Shown here: in pieces, positions 12,093-22,370 of the stretch
Layout of the letters: each line of letters opens with the position of its first letter
Numbering within the stretch: the stretch's first letter is position 1
Assembly: GCA_948567375.1 (NCBI GenBank)
Contig: OX419759.1
Coordinates: forward strand, 3,511,303-3,575,302
Length of the DNA stretch: 64,000 nt
Direction of reading: 5' to 3'
DNA from: Lunularia cruciata
Taxonomy: Eukaryota > Streptophyta > Marchantiopsida > Lunulariales > Lunulariaceae
Translations under genes and position numbers: made by a program
Notes under the pieces: model-generated
What the model was told of the DNA's origin: nothing
Database searches by the model: none
What the model saw: the letters and a program-made list of their open reading frames with translations, nothing else

Positions 12093-13349
12093 AATGGTCG
12101 CATAGCATAAAGTATCTCTATGCTGAGCAATCGCCAAGTTCTCAAAGGCCATCGGCATCACTCTCCGAAAGATCTCTGCACGCTGAGAACATGCGCTCAT
12201 CCATACATCAGGGTCATCCAAGTCCAAAACTACCATAGCATCTTGACGAATGGCTGCAGGTAAATCTGGATCTTGTCCATAGAGTAGAAAGTATGGAGAG
12301 AAGGATGCTAAGGAGGCTTGCCGGCTGAACCGATAGCCCATGGCCAACCAAGGTAACTGGAGATCTGAATCTCCCAAGTGGCCTCTCTGCAAACCATACT
12401 TTCGCAATCTTCTCTTCACCGTCTAAACCACTCTCTCTGCTAAGCCATCTACCTTAGGGTGATCTCGGGATGTAGTACGATGATCAATCAAAGCCTTGTC
12501 ACACAAGACTTGAAATTCTCCCAAGAACTCTGTACCTTGATCAGTCAAAACCTCAGTTGGTGCACCAAAATGACTAAGAACTCGATCTAGGAATGAGTAA
12601 GATGTCCCTTCACTAGACTTGTCAGGAAGTGCCACCAACTCAATCCACTTGGAGAAGTGCTCCACCATCACCAAAACATACCGATGATGTCTCACAGTCA
12701 ATGGTAAAGGTCCGGCAAAGTCCAAACTCCAACGGTAACCCAATCCCATGATAGGTAATGGGTGTAACTGTGGCGTAGGAGCATTGAATGATGCTCTAAC
12801 TCGGTCACAAACCACACATCTGGCAACAAACTGCTGCACCTCAGTCTGCATACCGCGCCACCAATAATGACTCTGAAGTAAGCTATATGTACGCTTTACT
12901 CCAAAATGTCCTAGCTCCTCATGAGCATGACGGACCAACTGTGGTCTCTATGATGGAAGTGGTACTACTCGCACTCTACCATCCTCCCATACATGCAAAA
13001 GGTGTCTACCCTCCAATCTGAACCGTCTAGCTCGCTGAAGAACACGGTCTCTCTCCTTGGCCCCAACTGTGCCACCCACAACACCAGTGCGAAGATAGTC
13101 CATCACTAAGACATCATCATGAATGTCTTGCTGAATTGTACCAATATCTTCACTCTTTGGATCTGTGATCTCAATAACTCCTCCTATATGCGCTGAGAGA
13201 GATACCACCAAAGTCTCTGCAAATATACACAGAAAGGCCGATGTATGCCAACCTGGCACCATCTCCTCATTTTTCTCACCATGCCAATGTGCTCCGGTCT
13301 GATCCTGCTGGCTGGGACATGGGTTTCTACTCAACCCATCTGCATCACA
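12093..13349 (-). pseudogene. Integrase domain of the DNMT element
   Basis: The region starts at the RNase H end, where a one-base shift near 13350 moves the frame into the CDADGLSRNP segment. The HHCC zinc-binding region is visible (HEELGHFG, then CVVCD) with the YWWRGM block. The catalytic triad follows: Asp in SLDFAGP, Asp in LTDQGTEF and Glu in DGLAERVV. Stops at 12948-12950 and 12423-12425 are TAG. The second falls at the conserved Gln after AERVV, so it derives from CAG. The core is otherwise well preserved. Integrase would insert the cDNA in the nucleus; a 4-bp target duplication is seen at this insertion. Confidence 0.85.
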
Positions 13350-14799
13350 AGTTCACCACTCCACGTCTGTGAACAACCGTGAAATCATACTCCTATAAAA
13401 TCAGAGCCCATCATGCAAGCTTCCCTAAAAGCTTGTCGGACTCCATCAACCACTTCAGCGGCTGATGATCAGTGATGAGAGTGAAGGGGTTACCAAATAG
13501 GTAACTTTGGAAATGTGCTACTGCCCAAACTGCTGCCAAACACTCTCCCTCATATGAACTATACTTCGCCTCCGCTGAATTGTTGGAGCAACTAGCATAG
13601 GCCACCACAAACTCCTTCTCCTCATCATCATGTTGGGTGAGCACCGCTCCAAGCCCCAACATACTCCAATCAGTATGAACCTGAAATGGTCGTCCCCTGA
13701 TCGGTCTCCTCAAAATAGGAGCAGATGTCAACCTCTCCTTGAGCTCTACAAAAGCTCTCTCCTGCTCATCTCCCCAACACCACTCTTGTGTAAGCTTGGT
13801 CCGCTTCGTCAAGGCCTTGGCAATGGCACTAAATCCTCTAACATAGCGGCGATAGAAGTTTGCCAACCCAAGGAATGCTCGCACTCTACTCACATCCGTA
13901 GACCGAGGAATACGTGCAATAGCCTCCACCTTGGTCTGCTGGACACCAAGTCCTCCGGGGTAGATAGTGTGACCCAAATACTCAACCTGCTCATGGAAGA
14001 ACCTACACTTCCCAAGATGTAATTTGAGTCCATGAGATCTCAACCTCTCAAACACCTCCAACAACTGTCTCTCATGCTCCTCCACAGTAGTGCTATAAAC
14101 CAAAATGTCATCAATATAGCACCGAGAAAAATCCAATCCAGCTAGGATCCTATCCATGACCCTCTAGAACTCAGCGGGAGCGTTCTTCAACCCAAATGGT
14201 AAGAACCTCCACTGATATAACACATCCTTACCGTGAGGATCAATAGCCCAAAATGCTGTCTTGGACTTATCCTCCTCCCTGATCGGCAACTGATGATATC
14301 CCGCTTGAAGATCCAAAGTACTAAAGACCTTTGCATGCCCAATCGCATCAAAAATCTCCTCCGGTGTAGGCATGACATACCGATCAGCCCTGGTCTGTTG
14401 GTTGATAGGACGGTAATCTCCACACATCCGCCTATCTGTATAGTTGCCATGCATATCCTTCTTGGCTGGCATTACTGTCGCTGATGCATACTCTCCATGT
14501 GAAATCTCTACCAAACCAACCTCAAAAAGGTCACTACTCCAGCTCTGAATCAATGTCTTTTCCATATCACTATATCAATAAGGACGTCGGAAAACTGGTG
14601 TGTCGCTAGTCAGCTCAATCAGTATACCAGGTCCCTTCAGAGCACCCAAATCCTTCATACTGAAGGCAAAACAACTCGTGTGACTCCTCAAGAACCTCCA
14701 AACCCTCCGGCTTTCCTCTCCAGTAAGCTTGGGTCCAAGATCTGGCTCCCAAGTATCCTCTATAACTGTAGTAGGAGTGGAAGACGTACTGACTGGCTG
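13350..14799 (-). pseudogene. Reverse transcriptase and RNase H of the DNMT element
   Basis: Ty3-type RT: MCGDYRPINQQT, then STLDLQAGYHQ, FLPFGLKNAP and the catalytic YIDD (about 14107-14118), then the thumb (HLGKCRFF, VEYLGH, RAFLGLANFYRRY). RNase H follows with HTD, the YSSYEGECLA Glu segment and TDHQPLKWL. TAG at 14164-14166 hits the Gln of the conserved FQRVMD block. TGA at 14575-14577 hits the Arg of RRYS. TGA at 13411-13413 and TAG at 13393-13395 hit the Arg and Gln of the KLARW/LQEYDF block. Each is explained by one C-to-T change. Upstream (14600-14799) is the usual FAFSMKDLG linker. Confidence 0.9.
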
Positions 14800-14802
14800 C
14801 TA

Positions 14803-16224
14803 CACTGGGCCCTTGGGAGCAATAATGTCATGCTTCCGACCACTAGAGGTCCCAACCCCTGTGCGAAAAACTCCCTCCACTCTGGCTGCAAGCTCCACAC
14901 GTCCTCTGGCTGCCTCCCATGTGGACCAAGGGTGTAATCCAAGTAGCCCACGCTCACCTGGATGGACTCCAAGTAGACCACTTTCCCTAGTAGCTACTAG
15001 ATGTGTCCCAAGAATACCATGTCCACTCGGTCCATCGCCCCCAGCATGTGCCTGAATCGTCTTGATAGGCACAGGGCTCACAAGTGTCCGAGTGGTGATG
15101 CCTATCAAGCGCATCCTACGCTGCTCTGCCAAGCCAAGGCTCACAATCCAGGTCAAACAGTTCAGGTCCATAGCCTGACCTAACACCTGACACCTAGATG
15201 CCTCTAACACCGCTGGAACAACGGTAATACCGGTGCAAAAACCCATCGCCCGCTCTCTCTCATCAGCATTGGGCTCCACCAACTGCTGTAACTATGAGTC
15301 CCAAACAAGTCCAGGTCCTCCCTCTCGAAAAGCATGAGAGCATGGGAAACTCATGAGTGTGGGAAATGCAGCTCTAGGCTGTCCAACTAGGTTCATCACT
15401 GCCATAGGTGACCTATCAGCCACTACCACTGTCTGAGACTGACGTCCAGCATCCAAGATATCATCAACAAGAATGTGGTCTAGTTGTTGAATCCCATCAT
15501 AACTACGCTGTAGAACCTCTCTGGGTAAGAGGTTTGTCCACCAAAGACGAAGACGATGAGCCCGTGATCTCACTCTGGCTGCATCTAACAATACAGCAGG
15601 TCCCATCCAAGAATGGACCTGATGTGTACTCACCACCACTCTAGTGCGAGAATCACCCATCAATGGAATGTTCTCCAAAAGGTAAGCTAGAGAAACAGAC
15701 TGATGAACCTGTAGATGTCATAGTATCCGTAACATCTCCCAAAACATACCAGAACGAGGATACTGAAGACCCAAACCGTGGCCTGCACGTGTATGTCCCT
15801 GACATGGCCATCCAGAAATCACCAAGTGAATAGGCCCATGTCTCTCTAGGTCATGCGCCTCCAGTAAGGAAATGTCTCCTAGTAAGGCCTTCTGGTAACC
15901 TCTGATTGCTGACATCGGTAATAACTCCGGATATCGATAGGCCAAGTGTGTCACATGATGTAGAGAGACTCGCCTAGCAGTCTCATCTCTCTCTACATAC
16001 AAGTACCTCTGTACTCGGATACCCGCCTGTAACACAGCAGCTAGTCCGGTGCTGATCCCACCAAACAACTCCAATAGGCATATCTCCTCTACTGGATACT
16101 GCCAAGCAATGAGTGTGGTATCCAGAGGCGTCAAAGCAATTGCCTCTGGAGGCTCATCCTCACACTCATCCCCTGATGGTACGAAGGCTTTACTCCAAGC
16201 CTGCTGCACCAACTGATATGCATG
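14803..16224 (-). pseudogene. DNMT3-like cytosine-5 DNA methyltransferase domain within Pol
   Basis: One frame, broken only by stops at 15718-15720 (TGA) and 15292-15294 (TAG), carries a full C5 methyltransferase. Motif I is LELFGGISTGL (about 16045-16074), like the FDGIATGL form of DNMT3. Motif IV is GWPCQGHTRAG with the catalytic Cys at about 15802-15804. Motif VI is ENIPLMG (about 15670). A motif VIII-like RSRAHRLRLWW is followed by a recognition region, then ADERERAMGF and LGQAMDLNCLTW as motifs IX-X. The order I-IV-VI-VIII-IX-X is unpermuted, which excludes the rearranged plant DRM type. The domain lies between protease and RT, so it would be made as part of Pol. Expected reaction: transfer of methyl from S-adenosylmethionine to cytosine. 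A repetitive Gly-rich linker (about 14830-15050) follows. Confidence 0.85.
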
Positions 16225-16227
16225 CTA

Positions 16228-17311
16228 CTGCAATGCCTCCTCTGAACTCCACAATGGAACATCCAAGGTGGATGGAACAATCCCACTTGTACTCCATAGC
16301 CGAGTGATCTCCTTTGGTACTGGAGTATCCTCTGCATGGGCGTTCCCCTCCAACAAGTCACCAGGCCAAGTAACTGCACCGCTGAAAGCCAAAACTGATG
16401 CTGCCATGGTCCCGGACTGTAGTGAGCCAAGACTACCACTACTGAAGCGTACTGGTAGGCGACATACCCGTCCCTCACCAGACTGCCAACCAGGTCTATA
16501 AGAGGCTATCTCCTCCCAATAGTCAATGCTGAAACCCATAGGGTATAACACTGCTCCCCCAACTAGCACATCATATGACTCAGCTATCGTCACAATAGCC
16601 TGAGCTCTCACCACCGAGCTATCAGTCGGATGACCAGGCTGAACCTGGACAACAAACTCTCCACATGTGATGTACTATGTCGAACCACCACCAAGAGATG
16701 TCTGGATCTGAAATGGACACCTCTCCACAGTCGGTCTTCCGTAACTCCAGACCGACAATTGCAGCCTTCCCCAACATAAGGGGCTGCGCACCAGAGTCTA
16801 ACAAGACTCTTTGTGGTGTATAGACCTTCCTTGAAGGTCCCACCAAACAAAAAATCCACCTCTGGTTATCCCATAGGACAACACCAGGTGTAAACCGCGC
16901 TCTCTCAAAGGCCGGTCTAGCTGGCAACTCCTCCAATCTAGCCGCTACTGCCTGCCATAAACCACTGGTCGTTGAACGGATCCCATGCTCCTCAACCAAG
17001 TCAGCTCCACTACCAACCACCTCTGCTCTAGTAGTAGGAACTGCACCATCCCTACTCTCACACAACGTGGCAGCCAACCGGAACACTAGGGCTGGGTCAA
17101 CTCCCAATGTAAACATGTCATTGGTTGAAAACAAAGGATGCCGCATAATCAGCTGAGCCGCCCCCAACATCATGCTAGACTCAGTCTGTGTAGTAGCAGG
17201 TGGCTGACTAGCAGGTACTCCATCAGGTACTCCATCACCACCTACCACACCTGCACTGGGACGTCTAGGAACCATGGATGTCGTCTGCAATGCCTCAGAT
17301 AGCGTGAAAGA
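16228..17311 (-). pseudogene. Aspartic protease region of the DNMT element
   Basis: A retropepsin-like segment contains LLDSGAQPLML (active-site D-S-G), a flap-side stretch around TSLGGG, and the downstream YDVLVGG block that usually closes Ty3 proteases. The first half lies in the Gag C-terminal frame (17290 downward). A shift near 16720 moves into the frame used by the methyltransferase and RT. Stops: TAA 17312-17314 just upstream, TAG 16675-16677, TAG 16225-16227. In an intact relative this would cut Gag-Pol and release the methyltransferase. Whether the methyltransferase is cleaved free or stays joined to RT cannot be seen. Confidence 0.7.
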
Positions 17312-17314
17312 TTA

Positions 17315-19020
17315 GGGAAGTCTGACCTGTCTCCCAACCTCTCCTCTCTGTGGGTCCAATTCCACTAATGCTCCTCTAGGCTCTGGAGCACGTACTACAT
17401 TCCTAGTCACTGTTGCAGATGCATCCACCTGTGCTGCTCCACACATGAAGTCCAAAGCATCTCTATCACCAGCATATGAGGTGGAAGCCTCAGCACCCAA
17501 ATCTGATCTCCTCTGAGCAAAAGCCATACTAGCCAATCTCTGCTCCAACTGCTCAATCCAAGTAGCCATACTTGTGTCAGAAGTAAGGGCAGGTACTGCA
17601 TCCCTACTAGGTGTAGATCCTCTACCACCTCGTCCTCCATGAACTGGAGCTCCTCTACTACCTACCATAGCAGCCCTACCACTCCGTAACTCCGGGTGTA
17701 GGTCAAAACATCGATCACTAGTGTGACCAAATCTGTGGCAGTGCTCACACTGCCTCTGTGCTGGTTGTGATGCACCAGAGGTATCAGGTCCGCTACCCTG
17801 AGTACACTCTCTCCTATGGTGAGGTCCACCACAAGTCCAACAAGCAACACCACCACTCACTGGCTGCTGCTGACCCAAAAATGAGGGTAAGGGTCTAACT
17901 CCATTAGGCCCTCCACTCGCTCCATAGGATCTGGGCTGTCCACCCTATCCTCGAAAACCAACTGGGCGTGGTGCACTCTGCTGCACTCTAGAAGAAGTCA
18001 CAGCCGTGGATGAGGTCTCCCTACCAAATCCAGATGTCACCACTCTCTCCTCCACCATGTTGAGCTCAATACGCTCAGCCAAACCAAAGACTACTGCCAA
18101 AGTGGGTGAAGTAGCCTGCAGCAACGTAGCATCACGACTCTACGTCGCAACTCCCTGTCCAGTATCCCATACCAAAACTGGACTGCCTGGGCCTCAGTAA
18201 CTCCCTGAGTGAAACTGATCAGCCGCCTCATGCGAGTGTATGCGTCGCGTAGGCTCTCTCCAGCCTTCCGCTGGAACTCCTACAAGCTCCTCAGCTTGTC
18301 AGTCCGCACTCCCTGGTAGTTCTGCCTCAAACATAGGAAGAACTCAACCATGGGGTTAAACCCCGGTACCACACCACCTCTTGCAGCGGTACCTCCACTC
18401 GTAGTAGCACTATCTCCAGCTAGTGCACCTCCACTAGCTCCACCAACACTACTCGAGCTAGAACTCGTGGGTACAGCCGATCTACTCCTGGCCACCAAGC
18501 TTGAAGTAATGGAGACATAGTTTGGAGACCAATATTGTCTCCATAACTCAATCTCCTCCAAATGAGCTCTCCTGAACTCATGGTAGTCATCCATTGGCGG
18601 ACCCTCCAGATGCTAAAACAACCCCATCCATACCATGAAGGGTGTGAACAAAGCCGCGTTCCGCATTTGCTGCAGATCACACCAACTATCAAACTCCTGG
18701 ATGAAGTCATCCAACTCAATGGTACCCACTGTACCAGAGTAACGCCTAGGGCCTTTGGAGGCCCCATAAATCTCGTCCATGTCCCACAACAACGGTGCGT
18801 ACACACCAAGTGCACTCTCAACTGAATCAGCTCTTGTGTCAAACTCCAACTCAGAGTCAATCTCCTCCCTCACTGGGACCTGAGATACAGGCTGATAGCG
18901 AGCACCACTCCAAGTAAACCCACTGCGTACTGCAGGGCTAACTCCTCTGGAATCTCCAAAGAACTCCGTCGTGACCACGTAACTGCAACAGCAAACCCGA
19001 ACCACCAACTGCAACCCCAA
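17315..19020 (-). pseudogene. Gag with two CCHC zinc knuckles (DNMT element)
   Basis: The N-terminal part (19020-18140) has the capsid-like features of retrotransposon Gag, including a MVEFFLCLRQNYQ stretch, a KAGESLRDAYTRM stretch and an AVQFWYGIL stretch. A Ser/Gly-rich insert lies at about 18390-18480. A one-base frameshift near 18138 leads to the second frame, which ends in two zinc knuckles: CWTCGGPHHRREC (C-x2-C-x3-H-x4-C) and CEHCHRFGHTSDRC (canonical C-x2-C-x4-H-x4-C), at about 17690-17850. Stops: TAG at 18613-18615, 18280-18282 and 17945-17947. The protein would coat the RNA and form the particle. The exact start is uncertain. Confidence 0.75.
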
Positions 19021-19058
19021 GTCGCAACCGCAAGTACCCCACCAAGTGCCAACACCAA

Positions 19059-20281
19059 CTAAACACCACCCACTAATGTAACTCTAACCGAGATAACTAC
19101 ACTAGGGGAAAGGCAACCTGTAACCTGCCATCATAACACGCACTCTCACGGTCTGCAGGTCATCACTTCTTGCCTCACCGGAGAGAAACAAAGGTAGTCT
19201 GATTGGTCATCATTCTAGCCTCACCACTGAGAGCACACCAGAGCACCAACGCTCAAAAGTCAGGGCACCTCACACAAACATGGTGCACAAACAAGAAGCA
19301 GAGAATGGAGGGGATCCAATCACAAGAAATCTAAACAAAAACCCTCCATCTCATAACACAACACGGGACTGACTCTGCCACCATTTGGCATTTGACATAA
19401 GAGAGTGTTCGTATCTAAGTCCTAAGCTACCAGGATCACCAAGAATGGGATCAAACTGCCTCTCCTAGCCAAAGCTACATGTGTATAGATAACAGTGGCG
19501 CAATCATTAGGACAACAAGTGAAGGTGGACCAGTTGGCTAGGGTACCAATCTAGGAACAAGAGATCTAGGGGTCAACCCCTGTTGCACACAATCTAGCAA
19601 GAAAGGCAGATTTTTCCAACCAATGACCAAGATCTACTCTAAACTAGCTAGCCTTTTGGCCCTTCTAGGCCTTCGTAGCCTCTCATAGCCCATAGCCCTA
19701 TGCCTCAAAGCCTCTAAACGCCAAAATTCAGCCAAATGAGGCCTTTCTTGTTGCCACTTCGAAACCTCCTCCAAAATTGGTGAAACTTCTCGAAATCTGC
19801 AAAAGTCCTCCAAACTAGTGAAACTCTTCCAAATCTGGCCAAACTGCAAAAACTCCTCCAAATCTGGCCCAATATCTGACATAAACCCTAAAGATGGCTG
19901 TCCGCCAAATCCCCCGCTAACTTTCCACTTGAGCCAAATTGACAAAACGGGTTTTTCCAAATCACAATTTGAAGAGAAGAGCTTCCCAACTCCACCTTCA
20001 ATTTCACTTTCTGAGCCCAACTCGCAGCAAATTGGTCATGCCTTCACCTCCTGAGCTCAAAATCACAACATTGCTCGAAAATTGCTCCTTCTTTGCTCAA
20101 AATTTGGCCAGCGCTTCCGCACACCGTCCGCCTAACTGCCAAATTTGAATCACTTGAACGAGCTTCTGCACACTAGGGAAACACAAAACTTGAATCAAGC
20201 TACCACGATCCACCAAGCTTGGAGATACCACCAACACTCAATGTTCTTGCACCCGATTACCCCCTGACTTCACTTCTTTGA
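19059..20281 (-). other. Leader between 5' LTR and Gag (DNMT element)
   Basis: Non-conserved leader. A 128-codon open frame (19634-20020) shows no domain I recognise. It contains degenerate tandem units of about 35 bases rich in CTCCAAA (about 19760-19870 on the plus strand). No standard primer-binding site adjoins the LTR. A 13-base TGGTGGCAGAGTC at 19371-19383 (minus strand) resembles the initiator-tRNA site but lies about 900 bases too far in. Confidence 0.5.
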
Positions 20282-20731
20282 TGTAATCAGATTGCTTAAC
20301 ACTCTCAACTCAACTCAACTCAGATCTACTTGATCTGTCACTCTATAAACTGCCAACAACTGGGCACTGATTACAATCAAGCCACACCCACTCAAGCATA
20401 GAGAATCCAGGTGACGCTCGCCGGCCTCTGTCCACCATAGCCAGGAACTCGAAGGCTCAACATCACAAAAGTGAGCTCTCTGGAGCTCACTTTGAAACTA
20501 TACCCCCCTGGACTCGAGCTAGCACTGGAACCCTAACGGTCCCACTGACGGCACACTCAACGGTGTGAACGGTGCAAAGTGACGGTGGGCCCCACCGTGA
20601 AGTCAGTACCCCGAACACCAAATCAGACTGTCGGAAAGTAGTCCCTGAGAAACTGCTAGAATAATTCTAACTACTATCACTGGAACTCCAGTGTCCGAGC
20701 AGTTAGATGCGGAACTACAAATGGCGTGACA
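20282..20731 (-). repeat. 5' LTR of the DNMT element
   Basis: 450 bp. In element orientation it begins TGTCACGCC and its inner end reads GATTACA, giving TG...CA termini. The hairpin seen in the other LTR is present (20469-20478 and 20483-20492). It lacks the 106-bp segment that adjoins the 3' LTR, and the sequence beyond its inner end does not match a plant primer-binding site I know. The outer end abuts CGAG (20732-20735), the right target duplication. Confidence 0.85.
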
Positions 20732-20735
20732 CGAG

Positions 20736-22370
20736 AGAGCAAAACTACCTAAAACACTACATGTGCCATCTCCTCCACAGATAATAAGCCTACCCCTCTG
20801 CATGAGATTTGGTAGAGATGCTTATCTATATGCCAAATCCCTTGTCACACACTCAAATGTCCTTGGTACAATGATATCACCAAAGACTCCCATAATCCTC
20901 CGATCAAAGCTCTCAGACAAGATAAGAAAGTCAAGGAAGGAGAAACCATGCAAAGAAGGTAAGTTGGTTGATTGGCAATACAAGAGGAGAGTATACCAAA
21001 GCCACTTGCAGATCTCATAGTAGAGGAAGGTCATCCACATGGTGAATCTTCTATACAAGGGTAACATCTAAGAAGCATGTGACAAAATCCTTGGATCCTA
21101 CAAGCACTCCAAGGAAATATTGTCCATCTGTAGATGTGACACATCTCTCTAGAAGCTCAAGGTGGAAAGGGATACCTGAAGGGTACCATGCTCTGCACTT
21201 TGACACCTTGACTCTCAAGCCTACAAGATGTAGCTTGGTAGTCAAGTGATCAAAGGCCTGCCTAATCTGATCTATGGCACCCACTATATGTGTATTGTCT
21301 ACTAAGGAGAGAAATACACAACTTGGCATGGCCAAAGTAGTAGATACGAGAGCTCTAAAGTGAGCCATGGCAAACAAAGGTCCCCCCTAAAGGATCTCCT
21401 TGTTGTATACCAACAACTAACTCCAAGATGGTGACTCTCTCATGTGACCACCCATGCTGGTAGTAAAGGGAAGTAGGAGAGCCATAGAACAATAGCACAA
21501 AGGAAATGAGGCTCGACAAGGATCCACTGGCCTCCCTAAGCTCTCTAAAGATGGATGCACGAGAGAAGTTATTAAAATTATTCTCAACATCCACTTGTAG
21601 GACAACCCACTCCGTATGGATATTTAGGAGTGCCTTGATGCCTAGGGAAATAGCCTTGCAACCTCCAAGTGTAGCTACTCCAAATTGATGTGGACTGAGG
21701 TGCTCTTGGAAGTGCGATCAATGTTGAAGGACAATGGTGCGGTTAACCAAGTGCAAGAAGATCTCTCTTATAGCAATCAATCTAATGCCAACCCTATACC
21801 CTTCTCCATCACAAGAAGTTGACTAATCCCTAACATCCAACTAATTGTCATAGGAATATCTCCCCTCGCTATTGCTACATCCACTTGAAACAACTCAAAA
21901 AATCCACTAGAAGGACCATCTACTTGAAAGCAATCTCTAAGATGCTCATATACCATACCATGCTCATATACCAAGGGGTAATGCACAACGCTTGTGCAAA
22001 ATGTGACCTATCAAGACATAAAAGACCTCTAATGGTACTCCTTCTCCTACCATAGGATGTGTGAGCATAGGGAAGAGATAGTCTCATCAGTGGGACTAGC
22101 CATAGACAAAGTGTTTAGCGCTCTGCTGCTCTACTAAACTCTATTGCCTGACCCAATGTCCTACATTATTGTAATTGAGTGAACTCTGTCATATCTTGTG
22201 GCAGAATCTGTCTCCTAAAATGTGCAGCCTTAACCGACTGCTTTTGTAGGACAATCCAACCTCCCACTCGGAATCAACCAAATCTAGCAGCCACCTCTCT
22301 ATGCCAAATGATCAAGTGGTAGGAAAAAATACTATCTAGCCTCATCATGGAGTGTACCGGGGGTAGCCCA
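20736..22370 (-). pseudogene. LINE copy 1, polymerase half (broken)
   Basis: Continuation of LINE copy 1 beyond the inserted LTR element. In minus orientation it holds the N-terminal part (about 21780-22290), then RT blocks: DVENNFNNFSRASIFREL (21540-21600), QQGDPLGG (about 21390), the catalytic region (about 21290) and VKVSKCRAW. The catalytic box reads LVDNTHI where copy 2 reads LADDTHI, so one of the two metal-binding Asp residues is Asn. Several stops and shifts also occur. The match with copy 2 continues to a shared AAAATACTAT string at about 22360. Reverse transcription of the element's own RNA at the nick is the family role; this copy cannot do it. Confidence 0.8.

Larger units (their letters stand above)
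10853..20731 (-). mobile_element. Ty3/gypsy-like LTR retrotransposon with DNA methyltransferase and PHD finger
   Basis: A 9.9-kb element in minus orientation, inserted in LINE copy 1 with a 4-bp duplication (CGAG). Order: 5' LTR (20282-20731), leader, Gag with two zinc knuckles, protease, cytosine-5 DNA methyltransferase, reverse transcriptase, RNase H, HHCC/DDE integrase, PHD finger, polypurine-like tract, 3' LTR (10959-11408). RT before integrase places it in Ty3/gypsy. Pol is one frame from about 16715 to 13350, then a second frame to 11685. I count 17 in-frame stops and frameshifts near 18138, 16720 and 13350, so this copy is dead. By eye the LTRs differ at about 17 of 450 positions, mostly transitions, pointing to an old but not ancient insertion. 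Confidence 0.9.

Noticed and set aside
13630-15644. Plus-strand open frames across the DNMT element (for example 13630-14022, 14729-15055)
   Set aside because: They are antisense shadows of the RT and methyltransferase coding strand and have no motifs.
14803-16224. Assigning the methyltransferase to the plant DRM family
   Set aside because: DRM enzymes have permuted motifs (VI-X before I-IV). Here motif I precedes IV, VI, VIII and IX-X, and the motif I form is DNMT3-like.
19371-19383. Primer-binding site TGGTGGCAGAGTC on the minus strand
   Set aside because: It resembles the initiator tRNA site but lies about 900 bases inside the 5' LTR, with no matching LTR end next to it.
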